Virus record (IMG/VR): IMGVR_UViG_3300009706_000002 | Coordinates: 1-36,664 of that record | From: a virus | DNA length: 36,664 bases | Reading direction: 5' to 3' (one strand) | Part shown: positions 16,077-22,724 of the stretch, one piece after another | Layout: each line of letters begins with the position of its first letter | Position numbering within the stretch: the stretch's first letter is position 1 | The notes under the pieces: generated by a model | What the model saw: only the letters and a program-made list of their open reading frames with translations | Databases searched by the model: none | Told to the model about the DNA's origin: nothing | Position numbers and translations under genes: made by a program

Positions 16077-16414
16077 TCCTTAAACCAATTCTTTAAGTTA
16101 TACTCTTTGGCGAAGGGTTCCGTAGGCTTTGGTATCTCCGGGAGCCATTCCTTATGCCAGTCCTTACACAAATCATTTATCTTAACAGAAATGTCTACTT
16201 TCTCGTCGGTGTTCTTAGGGAAGAAATAGGCACTTTTAAGCTCTGGGATCCTATGGTGCCACTCCCTAAGCGTTTCTATAGTTTGCTCGACGATCTTTTC
16301 CATTGTATGGGCAAATTCCCCGACGAAATAAAAGGCGTGTTCAGTATTAACCAGGATTACCGTCTCGTACTCCCAATGGATCTCCTTCTCCCTGCGCCGC
16401 TTAGGCTTATACAT
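16052..16414 (-). CDS. Early protein of unknown function
   Basis: 120 residues, rich in Glu, Lys and Trp, with a CEFCQ pair near the C-terminus and HTMEKIVEQTIETLREWHHR predicted to be helical. No family recognised. Its ATG directly follows the stop of the preceding gene (TAAATG) and its end overlaps the SNase gene by 25 bases, so it is embedded in the early operon. Confidence 0.72.
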   Translation of the reverse strand: MYKPKRRREKEIHWEYETVILVNTEHAFYFVGEFAHTMEKIVEQTIETLREWHHRIPELKSAYFFPKNTDEKVDISVKINDLCKDWHKEWLPEIPKPTEPFAKEYNLKNWFKECEFCQKL

Positions 16415-16615
16415 TTAATCTTTTTGTTTGCATAATGGACATCTCCTCTTTGCACATCCTAACTTTGGAAAGTCTCCGATATATTTCCAAGATAGGGGTT
16501 TTCTCTTGTTTTTGACTCTTTTCGCATAATATATCGTTGGTCGCCACTCCCAGACGCTCCGACAATCGGGGCAAACCTTCGGCGGCCTGGCCTTTGGGAT
16601 GTTTCGCCTCTCAAT
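16415..16615 (-). CDS. Putative zinc-finger protein lacking a standard start codon
   Basis: The frame is open from a TAG at 16631-16633 to a TAA at 16415-16417 that abuts the next ATG. It encodes RRNIPKARPPKVCPDCRSVW, then PTIYYAKRVK and ends LGCAKRRCPLCKQKD, a plausible four-cysteine zinc-binding protein. There is no ATG, GTG or TTG in frame. An ATT at 16613-16615, nine bases after the ruvC stop, is the best candidate start (66 residues). Codon usage resembles the neighbouring genes. Start and expression are uncertain. Confidence 0.55.
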   Translation of the reverse strand: MERRNIPKARPPKVCPDCRSVWEWRPTIYYAKRVKNKRKPLSWKYIGDFPKLGCAKRRCPLCKQKD

Positions 16616-16622
16616 TCGCCGA

Positions 16623-17108
16623 CTAACCCGCTAGATCCTTTATCTCTCCGCCAGACAAGTACAATTCCTTCGTCTGGTTGGCTATCAGTATAGCATCCGC
16701 CGTAGCCAGCGTAACCTTTAGTAGCGGCGCCCGCTGCTGGGCTAAGTTTTTAAAGTGAGTCTTTCGTAATGTTTTCTCTTTAGGGTAGGATCCATAAAAC
16801 TGCATCCACTTATACGGCGTTATAAGGTAGTAGGGGATTTTAAGCGTAGCCAGGATACCCAGCCACTCCCCGAAGTTCTTACCAAACTTAAAAGTAGAGG
16901 CTACTCCCTGTCCAGGCATGGAATGTACGCTTTCAATGGCTACCAGGGCGTTTTTACGCTCTCTATAGGGCATTAACACCTCTGCCATGTCTCGCACAGT
17001 ATCCGGACACTTGCAAACGGTGAAACCTAAACCCTCTATGGCGCAAACGCCGCCAGAAACACCAGGATCTATTCCAATAAACGCGAATTTGTCTATTTTA
17101 GGACTCAT
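16623..17108 (-). CDS. ruvC: RuvC-like Holliday junction resolvase
   Basis: 161 residues with the RNase H fold motifs of RuvC-type resolvases: FIGIDPGVSGG (Asp14), LVAIESVHSMPGQGVAST (Glu59), TPYKWMQFYG, and TLATADAILIA (Asp138). It cuts branched DNA at recombination or replication junctions before packaging. Here it sits with Rad52-like and SNase genes. Its ATG lies inside the end of a small overlapping frame (17098-17271). Confidence 0.9.
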   Translation of the reverse strand: MSPKIDKFAFIGIDPGVSGGVCAIEGLGFTVCKCPDTVRDMAEVLMPYRERKNALVAIESVHSMPGQGVASTFKFGKNFGEWLGILATLKIPYYLITPYKWMQFYGSYPKEKTLRKTHFKNLAQQRAPLLKVTLATADAILIANQTKELYLSGGEIKDLAG

Positions 17109-17271
17109 TTTGGCCTATAATGTAGTTTATTATAGTCTTTGCGCTTAATGGCATTGTATTAAACGTCAAATGGCGCGGAATTGGCGTTTGATCCGATACC
17201 CAGTCCCGACCATAAAAAAAGTCAAAACCTTTTCTTGGGCGTTTAGTCTTTGCTTTTAGTTTTTTAGGTAT
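17098..17271 (-). CDS. Small protein with a possible ATA start
   Basis: This frame fills the 155-base gap between two genes and reads PKKLKAKTKRPRKGFDFFYG, then RDWVSDQTPIPRHLTFNTMP, ending IIGQNES, a sensible basic protein of 57 residues. No ATG, GTG or TTG lies near its N-terminus. An ATA at 17269-17271 follows AGGGGG by six bases. An internal ATG would leave only 18 residues. It overlaps both neighbours slightly, as real genes in this operon do. No family recognised. Confidence 0.5.
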   Translation of the reverse strand: MPKKLKAKTKRPRKGFDFFYGRDWVSDQTPIPRHLTFNTMPLSAKTIINYIIGQNES

Positions 17272-17473
17272 TTTTAGCCCCCTTTTCGACTACTTTTAAC
17301 ATTCTTTCGATACGCTTGGCGCCCTTAATTATCGAACCTATCAAATCCAGGAGTATTTTAATGTTTTCCCTGGATTTAAAATGTCGAAAAAAGTCTCCTA
17401 CCTCATTTTTTAACATTTCTACAGCCAGAATTAGTTTTAATGTTTTTCTCTGTTTATCGGTCTTATTTGTCAT
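17264..17473 (-). CDS. Small Lys-rich helical protein
   Basis: 69 residues, very basic and helical (LILAVEMLKNEVGDFFRHF, then IIKGAKRIERMLKVVEKGA). Its ATG overlaps the methyltransferase stop (ATGA), which suggests coupled translation. No family recognised. Confidence rests on the overlap arrangement and coding appearance. Confidence 0.62.
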   Translation of the reverse strand: MTNKTDKQRKTLKLILAVEMLKNEVGDFFRHFKSRENIKILLDLIGSIIKGAKRIERMLKVVEKGAKNT

Positions 17474-18231
17474 TGTTCTTTACACAGCTCTTTAAGCCGC
17501 TTTCCAATGATATAGGGGATGTGCGGGACAACCGCGTTTCCGAGTCCAAACTTTCTATGTCTGTCCAGCCCTGGGGAAATCCCATTATTTTTTCTAATTC
17601 TTCTGGAGTCAGCAAATATAGATCTCCATTCTTCTTTAGTTTTAACGGTTGGTGTCCACCGCCTTTTGGTGTTCTTATTGTTGGGCTGTAATCCATAAAT
17701 ACTCGAATCTTTTTTTCTTTGAATCCGCCGTAAATATTGTGAACCAAACAACACTCCTCGCTGAACACAGACCGCAAAGTATCTTCTTCTCGCTTGTGGA
17801 ATCCCAAAATCTCTTGCATCAAATATTGCATCTCCCCACTCGTACCCAATATTCTCGATCTCTTGGCGTAATATCTTTGTCCATTTTTTGAATCCTTCCA
17901 CATTTTCAAATATAATTGCTTTTGGTTTTCTTTCATCACAAACGCGGATCATTTCATAAAATAGGTCGTCTTGTTCAAAACCGCCGCGCTTACCGGCCAG
18001 ACTAAACGCCGGACAAGGAAATCCACCGCTGATAATGTCCACCTTTTCAAGATTATGAGAACCAACCTTGCGAATATCGGTGAATTTTTTAGTATGAGGA
18101 AACCGGACTGATAGAAGTTGTTGGCAATAGTCATCAATTTCGACTTGCCACCTAGTCTCAATACCGGCCCACTCAAAACCAAGATCAATTCCACCAATGC
18201 CGCTGAACAGGCTGCCGTGCGTTATTTTCAT
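17470..18231 (-). CDS. C5-cytosine DNA methyltransferase with motif IX in another frame
   Basis: The open frame of 253 residues holds motif I (LFSGIGGIDLGFEWAG), the catalytic loop GGFPCPAFS (Cys73), ENV (IIFENVEGF), QARRRYFAV and GNAVVP. It methylates the 5-carbon of cytosine in a short target; the target is unknown. The stretch between about residues 160 and 225 is odd. The usual LTPEELEKIMGFPQGWTD segment (motif IX region) and the preceding recognition region are encoded in the +1 frame (17540-17790), while GNAVVP is back in the first frame. Two compensating frameshifts or sequence errors would explain this. The single-frame product would lack a normal recognition domain. It starts six bases after the annealase gene. 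Confidence 0.8.
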   Translation of the reverse strand: MKITHGSLFSGIGGIDLGFEWAGIETRWQVEIDDYCQQLLSVRFPHTKKFTDIRKVGSHNLEKVDIISGGFPCPAFSLAGKRGGFEQDDLFYEMIRVCDERKPKAIIFENVEGFKKWTKILRQEIENIGYEWGDAIFDARDFGIPQARRRYFAVCVQRGVLFGSQYLRRIQRKKDSSIYGLQPNNKNTKRRWTPTVKTKEEWRSIFADSRRIRKNNGISPGLDRHRKFGLGNAVVPHIPYIIGKRLKELCKEQ

Positions 18232-18237
18232 TGTTTC

Positions 18238-19110
18238 TCAAAAGGGAACGAAATCTAATCCATTTGTCTCGGCTAACCATTTCGGAATAGATATAGGCCC
18301 TATATCGCCTTTATTCTCAAAGGGCGGGCTGTTTAAGCAGTCCTCTATCTGGCTCTTAGGTATCCAGACCCTCTCCTTCTCGCCGCAGTTGGGATCTCCT
18401 ATTAAAATAGCCTTATATGCCCCAGGATCCGAGTAGCAAAACATTTTAGGCACCGTTACGAATGCCTTACTATCGTCATCTTGGGAAATAACCCGCCCGG
18501 CTGGGACTTGAGGGGGGAGCGGTTTAATACCGGACTTAATTATATTTTCAGTTGTCGGTACGTGTTGTATGGGAGGGGGAGACTCGACCACGGATCTGTC
18601 CTCCTGGGACTGGGCATGAGCTGAAGTTGAAGGCTCTTTTGCCTCAGTCCGAGGTAATGGGACTTTCTCGGACTTTACGTCCGAGCGAGGAGTATCCCAG
18701 GAGTTCAAGTCGACATAACCGCGATCGTTAGTCTCCGCGAAATGATCGCCCATAGAGTAAAGATCTCTACCAATACCGAATAGGACAGCTACGCGCTTTA
18801 ATGCGTCAGACACGGCGCCTTTTTCCGCCTCTATGTCCGTTTCCGTCCCGCAGTCCATTTTCGATACGGTCTTACCGCTCGGTAATTGTACTGTCAATTT
18901 ACAGAATATGCGACCCTTAATTTCCATATATTCGTTTTCCCAGTTTTCGGATCCAACCACATTGTCTAAAACATCCATTACATACCTGGCATCTACGTAG
19001 GCCAGCATCTTTACGTAACCGTTAGGTTTATCGTATCTCGCCTGGCGCCACTTAACCTCGTCCGGGGGTACCGGTTCATGCAATGTCTCCATTATTTTTA
19101 TATCGTCCAC
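18238..19110 (-). CDS. Rad52/Rad22-like single-strand annealing protein
   Basis: 290 residues from GTG 19110, chosen because AGGAG lies six bases upstream; the frame remains open to 19242 but overlaps the previous gene. The Rad52-family core is visible: VKMLAYVDARYVMDVLDNVV, NWENEYMEIKGRIFCKLTV, TETDIEAEKGAVSDALKRVA and VLFGIGRDLY. A Pro/Ser-rich linker (about residues 135-200) precedes a C-terminal conserved patch (RVWIPKSQIEDC). It pairs complementary single strands in recombination-dependent repair or replication. It lies upstream of the methyltransferase and RuvC genes. Confidence 0.9.
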   Translation of the reverse strand: MDDIKIMETLHEPVPPDEVKWRQARYDKPNGYVKMLAYVDARYVMDVLDNVVGSENWENEYMEIKGRIFCKLTVQLPSGKTVSKMDCGTETDIEAEKGAVSDALKRVAVLFGIGRDLYSMGDHFAETNDRGYVDLNSWDTPRSDVKSEKVPLPRTEAKEPSTSAHAQSQEDRSVVESPPPIQHVPTTENIIKSGIKPLPPQVPAGRVISQDDDSKAFVTVPKMFCYSDPGAYKAILIGDPNCGEKERVWIPKSQIEDCLNSPPFENKGDIGPISIPKWLAETNGLDFVPF

Positions 19111-19153
19111 TATAAGCTCCTCTATTTCGTTTTTAATGTAATTTTTCCAGCCC

Positions 19154-19531
19154 CTATCGCTTACGCGTTGCCTTATACTGGTGGTAATCGTAATGCGGGT
19201 TCCTATACATAGGCTTAGTCTCGGATCCTGTGAATAGCGCACCCTGGCCGTCCGGATCGAAAGGTTTCTCCGGGTAGACCGGAGTTACCAGGCGGCCAGT
19301 TATGGTACACTTTCGCTTAGGGTGTTCATATAGGGTGCCGGCTTTTTTAAGCTCATTACAGCGCCCACTCACAGCATTTATATCTATTAAGGTGAATTTT
19401 TGGATCTCTCGCAGCGTCCTGGGCTTATCCTGTGCGTACAAATACTCTAATATCTGCTGGCGCTGGGCGGTTGTTACTCCAGATCCCTGGATTTCTGAAT
19501 ACGCCTGCTTAGACGTGGATCTAACGCCCAT
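19154..19531 (-). CDS. Winged-helix DNA-binding protein
   Basis: 125 residues. RQQILEYLYAQ, TLREIQKFTLIDINAVSGRC and NELKKAGTLYEH form a winged helix-turn-helix of the kind seen in phage proteins that control choice of replication or resolution partners. The C-terminal quarter is Tyr/Lys/Arg-rich. Its ATG overlaps the previous stop (TAATG). Role as regulator or replication accessory is inferred. Confidence 0.8.
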   Translation of the reverse strand: MGVRSTSKQAYSEIQGSGVTTAQRQQILEYLYAQDKPRTLREIQKFTLIDINAVSGRCNELKKAGTLYEHPKRKCTITGRLVTPVYPEKPFDPDGQGALFTGSETKPMYRNPHYDYHQYKATRKR

Positions 19532-19698
19532 TATACCGCCTTTAGGTCTTTTAGCTTTTTCAATACGTACCTATCCATCATTTTTTCTATCTGACGGCTG
19601 GCAGACTTACCCTCCAATTTGCAGAGGCCGACGAACTCCTGGCGGGTCTGCGGGTTTATATCGTATACGTGAAAATGTACTTTATCTGGTTTTGGCAT
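19531..19698 (-). CDS. Ribbon-helix-helix DNA-binding protein
   Basis: 55 residues: a short beta strand (KVHFHVYDI) followed by two helices, TRQEFVGLCKLEG and SASRQIEKMMDRYV, the Arc/CopG/MetJ layout. These proteins bind as dimers to tandem short boxes. The genome has 9-bp tandem boxes at four promoters, including the one driving this operon, so autoregulation is a natural hypothesis. It overlaps the small membrane-protein gene upstream and the winged-helix gene downstream (TAATG). Confidence 0.72.
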   Translation of the reverse strand: MPKPDKVHFHVYDINPQTRQEFVGLCKLEGKSASRQIEKMMDRYVLKKLKDLKAV

Positions 19699-19843
19699 TT
19701 TTGCCCTCCCTTAACCCGGCATATATCGCCCAGGCTAATAGTGTTAATAATAATATATGAGCTATCCGGATTCCAAACGGATCCATTACGTCGGCCGTCG
19801 CTCCAAATGGCTGGTAGTTTAGTATAGTGATTAGTTTCTGCAT
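19682..19843 (-). CDS. Small single-span membrane protein
   Basis: 53 residues with one hydrophobic helix (IAHILLLTLLAWAIYAGL, about residues 27-44) and a short basic tail (REGKNAKTR). Its ATG follows directly on the previous stop (TAAATG), and its end overlaps the ribbon-helix-helix gene by 17 bases. No family recognised. Early expression and inner-membrane location are inferred. Confidence 0.65.
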   Translation of the reverse strand: MQKLITILNYQPFGATADVMDPFGIRIAHILLLTLLAWAIYAGLREGKNAKTR

Positions 19844-20056
19844 TTAGCCTCCCGTGCAATATACATTTAAGAAATTTAGAATACCTCTAAGTGTAGGAAT
19901 AATGTTTTTTTTACTTAGGCCGTGTATTTGCTGTATACCATAGGCCTGGCGGTTTTTTCTTATAAACGTCCGAAAACTAACAGCCTTCCGTCTGCTGCTA
20001 AACCACCTTTGGTGCGTCCCCTCCTGCGTATTGTACCTAAGTCTGTATAACTTCAT
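19844..20056 (-). CDS. Small very basic early protein
   Basis: 70 residues, rich in Arg and Lys (MKLYRLRYNTQEGTHQRWFS, then RRKAVSFRTFIRKNRQAYG). GAGGA precedes the ATG. It is the first gene of the minus-strand early operon and lies downstream of a promoter with 9-bp boxes. No family recognised; small basic first genes often act on host machinery, but that is speculation here. Confidence 0.75.
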   Translation of the reverse strand: MKLYRLRYNTQEGTHQRWFSSRRKAVSFRTFIRKNRQAYGIQQIHGLSKKNIIPTLRGILNFLNVYCTGG

Positions 20057-20080
20057 TTATTCCTCGTTTAAGTTGTTTCG

Positions 20081-20110
20081 ATCTTACAGCTATAAGAATT
20101 ATAAGTGCAA
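20081..20110 (-). promoter_or_regulatory. Early-operon promoter with two 9-bp boxes
   Basis: The minus strand reads TTGCAC (20110-20105), an 18-base spacer, then TAAGAT (20086-20081). Boxes CTTATAA (20105-20099) and CTTATAG (20096-20090) lie nine bases apart within the spacer, as at 13446-13461. It drives the gene starting at 20056. Confidence 0.6.
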
Positions 20111-20144
20111 GCATTATTGTATAAAAAAATAAATTATTATTTAC

Positions 20145-20190
20145 TTGCATACCATTAATAAGGCTCTTACCTTTCTTATAGTTCTTATGG
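20145..20190 (+). promoter_or_regulatory. Plus-strand promoter region with three 9-bp boxes
   Basis: TTGCAT (20145-20150) lies 17 bases before TACCTT (20168-20173). Boxes CTTACC, CTTATAG and CTTATGG start at 20166, 20175 and 20184. The 20 bases 20163-20182 are identical to 21801-21820. It would drive the accessory genes from 20321. Confidence 0.55.
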
Positions 20191-20321
20191 TTGATTTACT
20201 CAAATACGTTTCTTTTTTTGTTGCCCTGGTCGTTCTCCCGGGCCTTTCGTCTAGACCCCATAAAAATTATTTTGAATTGGTGCCTGTGGTTTCTGTATTA
20301 ATAAATAAGGAGAATAAATAA
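20187..20321 (+). CDS. Possible small membrane peptide ahead of 20321 gene
   Basis: 44 codons with one hydrophobic stretch (YVSFFVALVVLPGL). The stop TAA overlaps the next ATG (TAATG), which is the only support. There is no ribosome-binding site and the start lies inside the box region, so it may be just a leader. Confidence 0.25.
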   Translation: MVDLLKYVSFFVALVVLPGLSSRPHKNYFELVPVVSVLINKENK

Positions 20322-20710
20322 TGGATTACACTAAGATCTTAAACGAGGCCCACGTGGCCGGCATGGCCGCTGGAGAGGCCGCGATCCCTACAGCTATGGT
20401 AGTGTCCCAACACGCCAGCGTCCTGGACGACAATAGCCCGGTAGTAAAGTCCTGGCACGTTCCCGAGGGCGTCTGCGGCTTTGCCTATGTTATCACTAAT
20501 GAGCATGGTAACGGTAAATTCGTTAAACACCTTAAAGCACTTCCCAGAGATTACTCGCGCGGAAAAAAAGACTATTACGGCGGCTATTACGTTAAGTGGG
20601 TTCGTGAGTTTGGACAAAGCTACGAGCGTAAAATAGCTTACGCCGGTGCTTACGCCAGCGTATTAAATGATAATGGAATAAAAGCCTATTCACATGGGCG
20701 CTTGGATTAA
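20321..20710 (+). CDS. Conserved phage accessory protein of unknown function
   Basis: 129 residues. HVPEGVCGFAYVITNEHGNG, then YGGYYVKWVREFGQSYERK and ASVLNDNGIKAYSHGRLD are a pattern I have seen in hypothetical proteins of phages and mobile elements; the role is unknown. AAGGAG precedes the ATG. First gene of the plus-strand accessory cluster. Confidence 0.82.
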   Translation: MDYTKILNEAHVAGMAAGEAAIPTAMVVSQHASVLDDNSPVVKSWHVPEGVCGFAYVITNEHGNGKFVKHLKALPRDYSRGKKDYYGGYYVKWVREFGQSYERKIAYAGAYASVLNDNGIKAYSHGRLD

Positions 20711-20725
20711 CTAAGGAGGTATGTA

Positions 20726-21067
20726 ATGAAGTTACTAACGAAAGCAATCGAGAAGAAGTTGCGAAAAAACGCTGAGACAAAACCAGAAAAACTTAGAGAT
20801 ATGGGACACGTTCCGGTCGTTAAGTTCTTCGGCGGGCCTTATACGGCCTTATTCACAGAGCTATTCCCAGACGGCGATACTCTTTTCGGCCTGGTAGACC
20901 TTGGCATGGGGTTTCCCGAGCTTGGTTACGCCAGCTTAAAAGAAATAGCCAGCGTAAAGGTTCCGCCCTTTGGCCTGGGGATCGAAAGAGATATGTATTT
21001 CAAAACAAAGAAAAGCCTGGAAGAGTACGCGAACGTGGCAAGAAATAACGGGAGGATCATAGCATGA
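20726..21067 (+). CDS. DUF2958-family protein
   Basis: 113 residues matching the DUF2958 pattern: VVKFFGGPYTALFTELFPDG, LFGLVDLGMGFPELGYASL and the IERDMYFKTKKSLEEY ending. The family is found on plasmids and phages next to anti-restriction and other accessory genes; its biochemical role is not established. AGGAGG precedes the ATG. Its end overlaps the next gene by four bases. Confidence 0.85.
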   Translation: MKLLTKAIEKKLRKNAETKPEKLRDMGHVPVVKFFGGPYTALFTELFPDGDTLFGLVDLGMGFPELGYASLKEIASVKVPPFGLGIERDMYFKTKKSLEEYANVARNNGRIIA

Positions 21068-21324
21068 CTGATTTAAAAAAAATACAAAAAGAAAACGCCA
21101 AACGGATCAAGTTTGATGGAAACGCTTTGTCTGCCCTGGGGGCGAAAATAGCCTTACACGGCCAACTAATGGAGGTTGGCGGATGGGCATTTAAAGACCT
21201 GGAAGAATTTAAAGGATTAAATAAGGCCGTAGAGGTTGTTAAAGATCAGCTCGATAATGATGTGGCCTCCTGGGTTAATTCAAAACTTCCCTTGGACGAT
21301 AGAGATGAGGAGGATAAATCATGA
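21064..21324 (+). CDS. Small accessory protein of unknown function
   Basis: 86 residues, Lys- and Asp-rich with a helical N-terminus and an acidic end (PLDDRDEEDKS). ATGA overlaps link it to both neighbours, so it belongs to the same translationally coupled set. No family recognised. Confidence 0.72.
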   Translation: MTDLKKIQKENAKRIKFDGNALSALGAKIALHGQLMEVGGWAFKDLEEFKGLNKAVEVVKDQLDNDVASWVNSKLPLDDRDEEDKS

Positions 21325-21572
21325 GTAAACAGAAAAAATATTTAGTGTTAACAGTCGGATGCTTGGAGGCACTAATAAAAGTAGCGATGAAAAGCTCGCA
21401 CCAATGCGCTGTCTTGCGTCTTGAGGCCGCCGGTAAAAGCGTCCCTGGGCAGTTATCCTATACAGACGCTTTCCAAGAGCGCGTCTGGGCGATTGCGGCC
21501 GGGTTTGATAGCTACAAAGAATACCAGGAGGCGTCGGTAGAAGAGGTTAACAGGAGAAGAAATGAAAATTAA
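21321..21572 (+). CDS. Small accessory protein of unknown function
   Basis: 83 residues, predicted helical (LEALIKVAMKSSHQCAVLRL, then VWAIAAGFDSYKEYQEASV). GAGGA lies upstream of the ATG, which overlaps the previous stop. No family recognised. Confidence 0.72.
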   Translation: MSKQKKYLVLTVGCLEALIKVAMKSSHQCAVLRLEAAGKSVPGQLSYTDAFQERVWAIAAGFDSYKEYQEASVEEVNRRRNEN

Positions 21573-21771
21573 AGCAAATAATAAATATATTTATGATCCC
21601 GTTCCTCTGGATATTCTAGATCCACGTACAGATTTAAAAGGCGGCGAGGTCGTAACCGTAGTAAGCCTACCGGGCTGTCCGCCCCCTGGTACCATGAACC
21701 ATGCCCATATCGACTATAAAGATAGCCTGGCCGGCCTGGTTCATGTTAACAGCCTAAGGGGTATAAAATGA
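21562..21771 (+). CDS. Small accessory protein of unknown function
   Basis: 69 residues. GGEVVTVVSLPGCPPPGTMN and AHIDYKDSLAGLVHVNSL look like a small beta-barrel, of a type often seen as hypothetical proteins in phages. AGGAG precedes the ATG. It overlaps the previous gene by 11 bases. Confidence 0.72.
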   Translation: MKIKANNKYIYDPVPLDILDPRTDLKGGEVVTVVSLPGCPPPGTMNHAHIDYKDSLAGLVHVNSLRGIK

Positions 21772-21782
21772 GAAAAAATAGC

Positions 21783-21820
21783 TTGCGTATCGTTCCTATA
21801 GCTCTTACCTTTCTTATAGT
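21783..21820 (+). promoter_or_regulatory. Internal promoter region with three 9-bp boxes
   Basis: TTGCGT (21783-21788) lies 17 bases before TACCTT (21806-21811). Boxes CCTATAG, CTTACC and CTTATAG start at 21795, 21804 and 21813, all nine bases apart. It shares an exact 20-base match with 20163-20182. A ribosome-binding site (AGGAGG) and ATG 21838 follow. Confidence 0.55.
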
Positions 21821-21837
21821 CTTTAGGAGGACATAGA

Positions 21838-22023
21838 ATGATTTTGTCTTATCACCATAAAAAGAGGAGAGAAGAGATGGAGAATAAAAAGAAAAAAGAG
21901 GCTAAGGACTGGTTCGACAGCCACGTCATCGTCAGCGGCCTGGACAAGAAGGCCAACAAGAAAATAAAAGAGTCCCTAAAGGCGGAGTTAGCAAAAGATC
22001 TAGAAAAGGAGGTGGGCAAATGA
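21838..22023 (+). CDS. Small Lys-rich accessory protein
   Basis: 61 residues, highly charged and helical (KKKKEAKDWFDSHVIVSGL, then KKIKESLKAELAKDLEKEV). AGGAGG stands nine bases before the ATG, supporting this start over the internal one at 21874. It overlaps the LPD29 gene by four bases. Function unknown. Confidence 0.7.
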   Translation: MILSYHHKKRREEMENKKKKEAKDWFDSHVIVSGLDKKANKKIKESLKAELAKDLEKEVGK

Positions 22024-22574
22024 GATATATAACTACAGCCGAAGTCGCTAAAATGATCCGGAAGGATTTAAAAGATCATTTCCCTGGCGTTAAGTTCTCC
22101 GTTAGGTCGGATCATGGATCTATAAGTATTCATTACACGGATGGCGTAGAAAAAGACCTGGTTAATGACGTGGTGAAACAATATGAGGGCGCCGGATTTG
22201 ATGGATCCATAGACCTGCAATACTATAAAGACCATTACTTACTGCCGGACGGATCTATATGTCTGGCGAGTAATTCCGGATCTGAGAGTAGTGGAGGCTG
22301 CGTCCCCCATAAGGAATACCCAAAGCCCCCAGGAGCAGAAGAGGTAAACTTAGGCGTAAAATACGTTTTCGTAACGCATAATTACTCTACAGAGGCCGTA
22401 ACTAAAGCGGTAGAGGCAGCCGCTCCGGATCTATGCGTACAGATCTATCCTGCCGGCGATGAATACTGGAGCGGCGCGAGCTGGTCTTTGGATCTGTCGG
22501 GCATGGATTTTTACCAAAGTCGAGCGATTGACAAGGAGATCCATAAGGCAGTAAATAAAGGATTTAAAGGGTAG
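22020..22574 (+). CDS. LPD29-domain protein
   Basis: 184 residues. MRYITTAEVAKMIRKDLKDH and FPGVKFSVRSDHGSISIHYT, then VVKQYEGAGFDGSIDL, match the large polyvalent protein-associated domain 29, a module common in phage and plasmid accessory proteins with no proven activity. The C-terminal half (VTHNYSTEAVTKAVEAAA) is less typical. Last gene of the plus-strand cluster, followed by a terminator. Confidence 0.78.
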   Translation: MRYITTAEVAKMIRKDLKDHFPGVKFSVRSDHGSISIHYTDGVEKDLVNDVVKQYEGAGFDGSIDLQYYKDHYLLPDGSICLASNSGSESSGGCVPHKEYPKPPGAEEVNLGVKYVFVTHNYSTEAVTKAVEAAAPDLCVQIYPAGDEYWSGASWSLDLSGMDFYQSRAIDKEIHKAVNKGFKG

Positions 22575-22643
22575 ATCTGGCGTCCACAACGGACAAGGCT
22601 CTGGCGTATGAAACAAGACGGTGGGTAGCGCGTGGTTGACCAG

Positions 22644-22695
22644 GGCGCCTAAAGCGCCGTTAGATGGGCTTAAATGTCTGTTTAGCGGCGTTTTT
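22644..22695 (+). terminator. Rho-independent terminator with an overlapping alternative hairpin
   Basis: CGCCG (22655-22659) pairs with CGGCG (22686-22690), extended by T/G, T/A and A/T pairs, and is followed by TTTTT. The same left arm can pair instead with GGCGC at 22644-22648 (loop CTAAA), giving two mutually exclusive hairpins. It ends the accessory cluster. Confidence 0.68.
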
Positions 22696-22724
22696 ATATA
22701 TAATTAGTATGTATTGTCGAATAG

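Noticed and set aside
17463-17939. Separate 158-residue gene
   Set aside because: It overlaps the methyltransferase on the same strand and contains the methyltransferase's own C-terminal motif; treated as a frame-split domain rather than an independent gene.
21768-21836. 22-residue frame MRKNSLRIVPIALTFLIVF overlapping the previous stop (ATGA)
   Set aside because: It coincides with the boxed promoter region. Compared with the copy near 20163, differences fall mainly in first and second codon positions, so the DNA rather than a peptide seems conserved.
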